Assembly (NCBI GenBank): GCA_026388345.1
Contig: JAPLJY010000173.1
Span: forward strand, 1 to 8,651
Length of the DNA stretch: 8,651 bases
Source of the DNA: Deltaproteobacteria bacterium
GTDB taxonomy: Bacteria; Desulfobacterota; Syntrophia; Syntrophales; UBA5619
Direction of reading: 5' to 3'
The position numbers were made by a program, and so were the translations under genes. Shown piece after piece: positions 1 through 4,668 of this stretch (positions are counted from its first letter, which is position 1; each line of letters starts with the position of its first letter). The notes under the pieces were generated by a model. The model was given only the letters and a program-made list of their open reading frames with translations, was not told where the DNA came from and did not search any database.

Positions 1-426
1 GATGTCCGGAGGCGGGATCACACCGGTCTGCTTCCGGTAGGTGATGGAAAAACCGTGTGAAAAATAAAGGGTTTTTCCTTTCGTCAGGTACGGTTTGAGC
101 GTCGGCCACATCTGATTCTGGCCCGCGTCGGAAAGCAGGTATTCGATGATCGTCCCCCGCTTCGCCGCCTCTTCGACGGGGAAGATGGTCTTCCCGGGAA
201 CGAAGCCGTCCTCGACGGCCTTCTTCCACGTGGCGCCGCCCTCGCGCTGCCCCACGATCACCCGGATGCCGTTGTCCCGGAGGTTGAGCGCCTGCCCCGG
301 TCCCTGTACGCCGTAGCCGAGAACGGCCACCGTCTCGCCCTTCAGGACCTCCTGGGCCCGGCTCAATGGAAATTCCTCCGAGGTCACGACCTCTTCCCAC
401 ACTCCTCCGAAATTGATCTTTGCCAT
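1..426 (-). CDS. ilvC: Ketol-acid reductoisomerase, N-terminal part (runs off the left edge)
   Basis: This is the second common enzyme of branched-chain amino acid synthesis: it isomerises and reduces 2-acetolactate or 2-aceto-2-hydroxybutyrate with NADPH and Mg2+. The first 142 residues are present, starting MAKINFGG. The Rossmann nucleotide-binding loop is GYGVQGPGQALNLRDNG at about residues 37-53, followed by VGQRE (about 58-62), where an Arg would contact the NADPH 2'-phosphate, then LLSD (97-100) and YFSHGF (121-126) with the conserved His124. The GYGVQGPG loop replaces the more usual GYGSQGHA and matches a subtype I associate with Bacteroidetes-like and some other anaerobe enzymes. The start has AAAGGAG 6 nt upstream. 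The gene is third in an ilvB-ilvN-ilvC operon, 164 bp after ilvN. The Mg-binding C-terminal knotted domain lies outside the window, so integrity there is unknown. Confidence 0.96.
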   Translation of the reverse strand, partial: MAKINFGGVWEEVVTSEEFPLSRAQEVLKGETVAVLGYGVQGPGQALNLRDNGIRVIVGQREGGATWKKAVEDGFVPGKTIFPVEEAAKRGTIIEYLLSDAGQNQMWPTLKPYLTKGKTLYFSHGFSITYRKQTGVIPPPDI

Positions 427-453
427 GTTTGTCTCCTTTGTTTATTGAAATAG

Positions 454-482
454 TGCCATCCTGAGCTCGTCGAAGGATGACA
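454..482. repeat. REP-like hairpin, copy A
   Basis: This small inverted repeat lies between ilvN and ilvC. The arms CATCCT (457-462) and AGGATG (474-479) flank an 11-nt loop, GAGCTCGTCGA; two more pairs form outside a C/A mismatch. Read on the minus strand the loop is TCGACGAGCTC, nearly the loop of copy B. Short palindromes with this core (TCGACRRGCTC followed by AGGATG-like arms) are, to my knowledge, dispersed in many genomes of anaerobes. Transcribed as part of the ilv message it would fold as a hairpin between cistrons. Confidence 0.6.
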
Positions 483-499
483 TGCACAATTATTTGGCC

Positions 500-526
500 G
501 TCATGGTTCGACAGGCTCACCATGAC
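500..526. repeat. REP-like hairpin, copy B
   Basis: A perfect 8-bp stem, GTCATGGT (500-507) with ACCATGAC (519-526), encloses the loop TCGACAGGCTC. The loop matches copy A, read on the opposite strand, at 9 of 11 positions, while the stems differ from each other and still pair in each copy. The two copies therefore form a head-to-head pair 17 bp apart within the ilvN-ilvC gap. No other function is visible in this gap apart from the ilvC ribosome binding site. Confidence 0.62.
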
Positions 527-590
527 AGCATGAACGAAATGCGATGAAACTTCCCCGCTTGAAGCGCGGTACTTGCCCGATGCGTTCCGG

Positions 591-1085
591 TCATCCCTCC
601 CGCTTCTGGCGGAAAACGGCGATCGCACCGGTCCGGTTCATCTCCTCCACGCCGAAAGGCTCAAAATACCTTAAGATCGCTGCCGTCTTGTCCTTGTTCG
701 CGGTGATCTCCATAATCAGATAGTCCTCGCTCATCGCGACCACCCGGCAGCCGAAGAGGTCGATCGCCCGGAGGATCTCCTGGCGGTTCTCCACCGAGAG
801 CCTAAGGCTGATGAGCATCAGCTCCCGCTGGACGGCGGGGGCGCCGGTGAAATCCGTGACGGAGATGATGTCCACGAGCTTGTCGAGCTGCTTTTTGATC
901 TTCTCCGTAAAATCGCTCTCCGCCCGGCTGGTCAGCGTAATCCGGGAGACCTCCGGGTTGATCGTCTCGGCGACGCAGAGGCTCCGGATGTTGTACCCCC
1001 GGCTGCTGAAGACGCCGGCGATCCGCGAGAGGACCCCCGGCTGGTTGTTCACGAGCATCGAAATGGTGCGTTCTTCAATGGCCAT
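591..1085 (-). CDS. ilvN: Acetolactate synthase small (regulatory) subunit
   Basis: This is the regulatory subunit of acetohydroxyacid synthase; it activates the catalytic IlvB subunit and confers feedback inhibition by branched-chain amino acids. The 164-residue length is normal for the IlvN/IlvH family. An N-terminal ACT domain (about 6-80) starts ISMLVNNQPGVLSRIAGVF and continues RGYNIRSL; the C-terminal half (about 85-160) carries RELMLISL and ends in the usual RTGAIAVFR. Asn14 and Gly17 align with Asn11 and Gly14 of E. coli IlvH, positions needed for valine inhibition, so valine sensitivity is plausible. The start is preceded by a purine-rich AAAGGAAAAGGAAC stretch. It is 168 bp downstream of ilvB, an unusually wide gap for this gene pair, filled by a long imperfect palindrome. 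The symbol ilvH would be equally acceptable. Confidence 0.96.
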   Translation of the reverse strand: MAIEERTISMLVNNQPGVLSRIAGVFSSRGYNIRSLCVAETINPEVSRITLTSRAESDFTEKIKKQLDKLVDIISVTDFTGAPAVQRELMLISLRLSVENRQEILRAIDLFGCRVVAMSEDYLIMEITANKDKTAAILRYFEPFGVEEMNRTGAIAVFRQKREG

Positions 1086-1121
1086 GTTCCTTTTCCTTTC
1101 CTTCTTTCTCTATACCCTCTC

Positions 1122-1251
1122 GAATCCGCGCATGCGTCTTTGGAAGGGGCGATTCGGAGATTTTTTCGGGCACCATGCCACCGCAGCGTAGCGAGGATGA
1201 TCATGGTCGAAAAAAGATCCTGAGCCCCGGAGAAGGCGCATGCGCGGATTC
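1122..1251. repeat. 130-bp near-palindrome between ilvB and ilvN
   Basis: The ends are a perfect 15-bp inverted repeat (1122-1136 with 1237-1251, GAATCCGCGCATGCG and its complement). Inside it, further arms pair in register: GGGGC (1146-1150) with GCCCC (1224-1228), TTTTTTCG (1161-1168) with CGAAAAAA (1208-1215), and ACCATG (1172-1177) with CATGGT (1202-1207). The loop is 1178-1201. The hairpin begins 2 bases after the ilvB stop codon. No ORF inside looks real. It could be a miniature inverted-repeat element or an mRNA element setting ilvB versus ilvN output. I see no convincing target-site duplication, and the internal T-run lies within the stem, so it is not a standard terminator. Confidence 0.7.
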
Positions 1252-1253
1252 CC

Positions 1254-2912
1254 CTATTTCCCGCAGATCATCTCCATGTTGGAACAGCCCGGGGGGATGA
1301 TCGGATAGACGTAGTTGTTCTGATCGACCATCGCCTCCACCATGTAGGGGCCTTCGGCGGCGCTCATCCGGGCAATAGCCTCCGCCGGGTCATCGTCCAC
1401 GGCGACTCGCTCCGCGGGGATGCCGAAACCCTTTGCCACGGCCGTCAGATCGACCGTTTCTCCCAGTTGGCTCGTCGTGAAACGCGATTCGTAGAAGAGG
1501 TCCTGAATCTGCCGGATCATTCCGAGGTGGCCGTTGTTGATCACGACGATCTTGATCGGCAGGTGGTAGGTGCTGATCGTCGCCAGCTCCTGGATGTTCA
1601 TGTAAAACCCGCCGTCGCCGCAGATGACGACCACGTCCCGGACCGGGGCGCCCACCTTGGCGCCGATCGCGGCCGGAACGGAGAAACCCATCGTCCCCAT
1701 GCCGCCGCTCGTGAGCAGGCTGCGGGGAAAATGGCTCTGCCAGGTGCGGACCGTCCAGATCTGGTTCAGCCCCACATCCGGGACCACGATCGTCTCCCGG
1801 GGCATGGCGGCCTGGATCTTGCGGATCAGATTCCCCGCCTGGCCGCACCCCCCGTCCTTGAGCTTCGCCTCCTGGAGTTCACGCTCCGCATGGATCCGCC
1901 CCATCCAGTCCTCCCGTTCGCGGGGAACGATCAGCGGGATCAGCGCCGCCAGCGCGTCCTGGATTTCCCCCTCGTAGGGGAGATCCACCTTGATATTCTT
2001 TCCGATGGAGGTGGAATCGATGTCGATCTGGGCGACGGTGGCGAGCGGTGCGAATTCCTCGATGACGGAGGTGCTCCGCTCCGTGAAGCGGGTTCCCAGC
2101 GCGAGGATAAAGTCGGCCTGGTGGACCGACCGGTTGGCCAGTTCGTTGCCGTGCATGCCGATGAAACCGAGGTTGAAGCCGTTGGCGTAAGCGACAGAAC
2201 CGATCCCCATCATGGTTGTGACGAACGGAACCCGAGCCGTCTGCACGAACTCCGTCACCAGGTCGCAGGCGTCGCCTAACTTGACCCCGCCGCCGATGAT
2301 GATGACGGGCCGTTCGCTCCGGTTCAGGGTCTGGGCGATCCGTTCGAGCTGTTCCGGATTCTCGATCCGTTTGGGCGGGGCCGTCGGGATCTTCTTCGGC
2401 TGCTCGCCGCAGGAGGCGCTCAGAATGTCCCGCGGGATATCCACGAGGACGGGACCGGGCCGGCCGGTGCTGGCGAGCTGGAAGGCCTGCCGGAGCGAAG
2501 AGGCGAGCTGGTTCACGTCGCGCACCATGAAGCTGTGCTTCGTGATCGGCATCGTGATTCCGATGATGTCCGTCTCCTGGAAGGCGTCCCGGCCCCAGAG
2601 GTCGCTGTTGACCTGGGCGGTGATGGCGACCATGGGCGTCGAATCCATGTAGGCGGTGGCGATGCCCGTGACGAGGTTCGTGGCGCCGGGACCCGACGTC
2701 GCGAGGCAGACCCCCACCTTGCCCGTCGCGCGGGCGTAGCCGTCGGCGGCATGGGCCGCCGCCTGCTCGTGCCGCATCAGGTAGTGCCGGATGCGGCTGT
2801 CGGCAAGCCGGTCGTTGAGCGGCAGGGTGTTGGCCCCGGGGTAGCCGAAAATCACCTCCACCCCCTCCTCCGCCAGGGTTTTCAAAACAATGTCCGCACC
2901 GATGGTCCCCAT
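1254..2912 (-). CDS. ilvB: Acetolactate synthase large (catalytic) subunit
   Basis: This thiamine-diphosphate enzyme condenses two pyruvates to 2-acetolactate, or pyruvate with 2-ketobutyrate, as the first common step to Val, Leu and Ile. Its 552 residues are typical of the catalytic subunit. The catalytic Glu49 lies in RHEQAAAHAADGYARATG. AFQETDIIGITMPITKHS (about 110-127) is the AHAS-specific segment. The thiamine-diphosphate/Mg motif runs from GDGG (432-435) to NN (459-460), ending in NNGHLGMIRQ. An oddity is the next residue: Ile469 stands where AHAS enzymes normally have the Trp equivalent to Trp464 of E. coli AHAS II and Trp574 of plants. The start has AAAGGAG 7 nt upstream and lies directly after the attenuator. 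Its neighbours ilvN and ilvC support biosynthetic AHAS over catabolic acetolactate synthase. Confidence 0.97.
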   Translation of the reverse strand: MGTIGADIVLKTLAEEGVEVIFGYPGANTLPLNDRLADSRIRHYLMRHEQAAAHAADGYARATGKVGVCLATSGPGATNLVTGIATAYMDSTPMVAITAQVNSDLWGRDAFQETDIIGITMPITKHSFMVRDVNQLASSLRQAFQLASTGRPGPVLVDIPRDILSASCGEQPKKIPTAPPKRIENPEQLERIAQTLNRSERPVIIIGGGVKLGDACDLVTEFVQTARVPFVTTMMGIGSVAYANGFNLGFIGMHGNELANRSVHQADFILALGTRFTERSTSVIEEFAPLATVAQIDIDSTSIGKNIKVDLPYEGEIQDALAALIPLIVPREREDWMGRIHAERELQEAKLKDGGCGQAGNLIRKIQAAMPRETIVVPDVGLNQIWTVRTWQSHFPRSLLTSGGMGTMGFSVPAAIGAKVGAPVRDVVVICGDGGFYMNIQELATISTYHLPIKIVVINNGHLGMIRQIQDLFYESRFTTSQLGETVDLTAVAKGFGIPAERVAVDDDPAEAIARMSAAEGPYMVEAMVDQNNYVYPIIPPGCSNMEMICGK

Positions 2913-2933
2913 GTAAAGCTCCTTTCCGTGAAT

Positions 2934-2966
2934 AAAAAAGCCGCCGATTCTCCCGAACCGCGGCTT
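2934..2966 (-). terminator. ilvB attenuator: Attenuator terminator T2 (segments 3:4)
   Basis: On the minus strand AAGCCGC (2960-2966) pairs with GCGGCTT (2938-2944); inside, GGTTC pairs with GAATC around a GGGA loop, with one bulged G. A run of six T residues (2934-2939) overlaps and follows the 3' arm, giving a strong intrinsic terminator 21 nt before the ilvB start codon. It can only form if its 5' arm is not captured by the 2:3 antiterminator hairpin. Confidence 0.88.
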
Positions 2967-2989
2967 TTCTTAAAACAAAAAAGCCGCGG
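2958..2989 (-). promoter_or_regulatory. ilvB attenuator: Antiterminator hairpin (segments 2:3)
   Basis: A perfect 11-bp inverted repeat (minus strand CCGCGGCTTTT, 2979-2989, with AAAAGCCGCGG, 2958-2968) separated by 10 nt. It uses the 3' arm of terminator T1 and the 5' arm of terminator T2, so when it forms neither terminator can. This is the alternative fold expected of a translation-coupled attenuator. Confidence 0.75.
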
Positions 2990-3009
2990 ACCTGGCGGGG
3001 TTCGCGGCT
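2977..3009 (-). terminator. ilvB attenuator: Attenuator hairpin T1 (segments 1:2)
   Basis: On the minus strand AGCCGCG (3003-3009) pairs with CGCGGCT (2982-2988), extended inside by ACC with GGT, and is followed by six T residues (2977-2982). It has the form of an intrinsic terminator or a 1:2 pause hairpin, and starts 21 nt after the leader peptide stop codon. Its 3' arm is shared with the antiterminator. Confidence 0.75.
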
Positions 3010-3011
3010 CT

Positions 3012-3039
3012 CGTCTTTTATGTTATCCCATCAAAGACG
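3012..3039 (-). promoter_or_regulatory. ilvB attenuator: Leader-end hairpin over the leader stop codon (segments 0:1)
   Basis: The last leader codons give CGTCTTT (3033-3039), which pairs with AAAGACG (3012-3018) just before segment 1; two further G-C pairs can form with bulged bases and would intrude into segment 1. A ribosome at the leader stop codon would cover the first arm, while one stalled upstream at the Leu/Val codons would leave it free. I infer that this stem couples stalling to the downstream fold. Confidence 0.5.
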
Positions 3040-3117
3040 CCGAGCAGCAGCCCCCGTGCGTACGAGTACTACGACGGAAAGTACGAGAAGCAGGCTGTTC
3101 GACGATGTATGGTTCAC
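3031..3117 (-). CDS. ilvB leader peptide (Leu/Val attenuator peptide)
   Basis: This 28-codon reading frame starts at GTG and ends in TGA. Residues 9-19 read LLLVLSVVVLV, so ten of eleven consecutive codons are Leu or Val, with no Ile. It plays the role of E. coli ivbL: ribosomes slow here when charged Leu- or Val-tRNA is scarce and this changes RNA folding downstream. AAGGAA lies 5 nt before the GTG, which is why I chose that start. An in-frame ATG at 3130-3132 would give 33 residues but has a weak Shine-Dalgarno site and would lie only about 12 nt from the predicted transcript start. The peptide lies between the promoter and tandem hairpins just upstream of ilvB. The peptide itself probably has no further function. 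It is too short for most gene callers. Confidence 0.86.
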   Translation of the reverse strand: MNHTSSNSLLLVLSVVVLVRTGAAARRL

Positions 3118-3150
3118 AAAAATTCCTTCCATTCCGAAAATCGAGGTCGC

Positions 3151-3179
3151 ACCCTACCGGAAAGAAAAACCGTTGTCAA
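3151..3179 (-). promoter_or_regulatory. Sigma-70-type promoter of the ilvBNC operon
   Basis: A perfect TTGACA -35 (3174-3179, minus strand) is 17 bp from a TAGGGT -10 (3151-3156). The predicted transcript would start near 3144, about a dozen bases before the leader region. The octamer GTTGTCAA occurs here (3172-3179) and again 25 bp upstream (3197-3204), the second copy inside an 11-bp near-palindrome at 3196-3206 that could be a protein site. Confidence 0.65.
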
Positions 3180-3259
3180 GGTGATTTTTCAGGAATGTTG
3201 TCAACAAAGATCTGTCAGGAAGGATAAGGGGTGCTGGTTCGATTGACCTGCATATCCAT

Positions 3260-3281
3260 TTCTAAATTTATAGAATTCTAT
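3260..3281. promoter_or_regulatory. Overlapping palindromes, candidate activator site
   Basis: A perfect 12-bp palindrome, ATAGAATTCTAT (3270-3281), overlaps an inverted repeat of TTCTA (3260-3264) with TAGAA (3271-3275). The cluster lies about 60-80 bp upstream of the -24 box of the sigma-54 promoter, where enhancer-binding proteins usually bind. A second weaker dyad, AAATAC/GTATTT (3308-3313 and 3329-3334), lies closer in. Assigning these to the regulator at 6102-7475 is inference. Confidence 0.4.
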
Positions 3282-3337
3282 CAGCGATTTTCCAGTCCTC
3301 CTCGGAGAAATACGAAGCAATATCCGCAGTATTTATA

Positions 3338-3353
3338 TGGCATGACTTTTGTT
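3338..3353 (+). promoter_or_regulatory. Sigma-54 (-24/-12) promoter of the CoA-transferase/transporter operon
   Basis: TGGCATG followed by ACTT and TTGTT matches the consensus TGGCACG-N4-TTGCW closely: GG at 3339-3340 and GT at 3351-3352 are exactly 10 bp apart, with C-to-T changes in each box. Transcription would begin near 3363-3364. A PAS-AAA+-Fis sigma-54 activator encoded 2.7 kb away supports the call. The predicted start of transcription excludes the upstream in-frame TTG at 3349 as a start codon. Confidence 0.7.
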
Positions 3354-3376
3354 ATGTATGGCAGCAGATCGCAACC

Positions 3377-3382
3377 AGGAGG
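3377..3382 (+). promoter_or_regulatory. Ribosome binding site fixing the CoA-transferase start
   Basis: A full AGGAGG lies 11 nt before the ATG at 3394. It favours that codon over in-frame TTG 3349 and ATG 3358, which lack a site and lie at or before the predicted transcript start. Confidence 0.65.
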
Positions 3383-3393
3383 ATAACCGTCCA

Positions 3394-4611
3394 ATGGCCG
3401 TTCAAAATCAATCGCATTCAGATGGCGCCTTAAAAGGCCTGAGGGTGGTGGACATGACCAGGGTCCTGGCCGGACCGTTTTGCACCATGTTCCTGGCGGA
3501 TATGGGGGCGGAGGTCATCAAGGTGGAAGAGCCGGGCAAGGGGGATGACTCCAGAGGCTATCCTCCCTTCCTTCGGGGAACCAGTGCCTACTTTACCAAT
3601 TTAAACCGGAACAAACAGAGCATCGTCCTGGATTTAAAAAAGCAGGAGGCCAAAGCCATTCTCCTGGGTCTTTTGAAAAAATCGGACATCCTGTTGGAGA
3701 ATTTCAAGCCGGGAACGATGGATCGGCTTGGGTTAAGCTATGACGACGTCAGGGAGGTCAATCCCGGGATCATCTATGCTTCGATTTCCGGTTTCGGCCA
3801 GTATGGGCCTTACAAGGACAGGCCCGGGTACGACATCATCGGACAGGCGATGGGCGGGTTGATGAGCGTATCGGGTTGGCCCGACTCCCCGCCCACCAGG
3901 ACGGGGACGGCGATGGCGGACATCGTGGCCGGACTCAATGCCTGCATCGGCATACTGGCGGCCCTCAAAGGCAGGGAACGCACCGGTCTCGGCGAGAGGA
4001 TTGACGTGGCGCTGGTGGATTCCATGGTCAGTGCCATGGAGACGGTGATTCAGATCTATCTGGTGGAGGGCCGTGTCCCCCAGAGGGTCGGAAACCGCTA
4101 TGAATTCATCGCACCTTACGACTCCTTTGCCGCGGAAGACGGCTGGGTCGTGATCGGGGTCGGGGGTCAGGAGGTCTGGAAACGGTTCTGCCGAGTTATC
4201 GGTCAGGAGGCGCTGGCGAAAGATCCAGCATTCCTGACCAACAGGGATCGGGTCAAAAACGTGGTTCGTCTGGAGGGGATCGTCACCCAATGGACATCCA
4301 GGCGAAAGGTCTCCGAGATAGTATCGCTGCTGATGGGGGCGAGCGTCCCCTGTTCCCCGATCCTGAGCGTGGATCAAATCTGCAACGACCCGCATATTGC
4401 AAAGGCCCGGGAGATGATCGTCGAGATGGACCACCCCCTCGGAGGGAGGATGAACGTAGTCTCCTGCCCGATCAAATTCACCCGTATGAAGCCGACCATC
4501 AGGACCACGGCGCCGCTTCACGGCGAACACACAGAGCAGATTTTAACCGATATCCTGGGGATATCCAAGGAGGAGTATGCACGCTTAAAGCAAAACGGCA
4601 TCATGGGATGA
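3394..4611 (+). CDS. Class III CoA-transferase (CaiB/BaiF family)
   Basis: A 405-residue family III CoA-transferase, which moves CoA between carboxylic acids through an aspartyl-CoA intermediate in a cytoplasmic interlocked dimer. Family signatures are LKGLRVVDMTRVLAGPFC (about 13-30), MGAEVIKVEEPGKGD (37-51), LLENFKPGTMDRLGL (100-114), RPGYDIIGQAMGGLM (143-157) and GTAMADIVAG (171-180). Asp176 aligns with nucleophile Asp169 of Oxalobacter formyl-CoA transferase, so the enzyme should be active. The length is normal. It is first in a two-gene unit, 57 bp ahead of a carboxylate transporter and behind a sigma-54 promoter. That context suggests activation of the imported acid, but donor and acceptor are unknown; family members act on formate/oxalate, carnitine, succinate, itaconate, mesaconate, citramalate or aromatic acids. 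The gene could be extended to TTG 3349, which I reject on promoter grounds. Confidence 0.92.
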   Translation: MAVQNQSHSDGALKGLRVVDMTRVLAGPFCTMFLADMGAEVIKVEEPGKGDDSRGYPPFLRGTSAYFTNLNRNKQSIVLDLKKQEAKAILLGLLKKSDILLENFKPGTMDRLGLSYDDVREVNPGIIYASISGFGQYGPYKDRPGYDIIGQAMGGLMSVSGWPDSPPTRTGTAMADIVAGLNACIGILAALKGRERTGLGERIDVALVDSMVSAMETVIQIYLVEGRVPQRVGNRYEFIAPYDSFAAEDGWVVIGVGGQEVWKRFCRVIGQEALAKDPAFLTNRDRVKNVVRLEGIVTQWTSRRKVSEIVSLLMGASVPCSPILSVDQICNDPHIAKAREMIVEMDHPLGGRMNVVSCPIKFTRMKPTIRTTAPLHGEHTEQILTDILGISKEEYARLKQNGIMG

Positions 4612-4654
4612 TTGGAGGTTGAATTGGCGGTTCGCCGCAGGATCACATCCAAAA

Positions 4655-4661
4655 AAGGAGG
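4655..4661 (+). promoter_or_regulatory. Ribosome binding site fixing the transporter start
   Basis: AAGGAGG lies 7 nt before ATG 4669. The in-frame TTG at 4612, directly after the preceding stop codon, would add a charged 19-residue extension before the first membrane helix and is rejected. Confidence 0.75.
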
Positions 4662-4668
4662 GGAACAT

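Noticed and set aside
1115..1260. Target-site duplication around the ilvB-ilvN palindrome
   Set aside because: CCCT occurs on both sides but not adjacent to the repeat ends, so it does not qualify as a duplication.
1467..2279. Long plus-strand open frame opposite ilvB (270 codons)
   Set aside because: It is a low-complexity Arg/Asp/His-rich translation antisense to a clearly real ilvB; such frames arise from GC-rich third-position bias.
2535..3227. Plus-strand open frame of 230 codons covering the attenuator
   Set aside because: It overlaps ilvB, the leader and both terminators in antisense, has no ribosome site and resembles no family I know.
3279..3291. IHF-like site (TATCAGCGATTTT) between the palindromes and the sigma-54 promoter
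   Set aside because: The position fits DNA bending at such promoters, but the match to the IHF consensus is too weak to list as a feature.
3733..4530. Minus-strand open frame of 265 codons opposite the CoA-transferase gene
   Set aside because: Antisense shadow with biased composition; the opposite strand carries a complete, motif-bearing CoA-transferase.
4612..4668. Extension of the transporter to TTG 4612
   Set aside because: The extension is charged and precedes a strong AAGGAGG; homologous carriers start directly with the first membrane helix.
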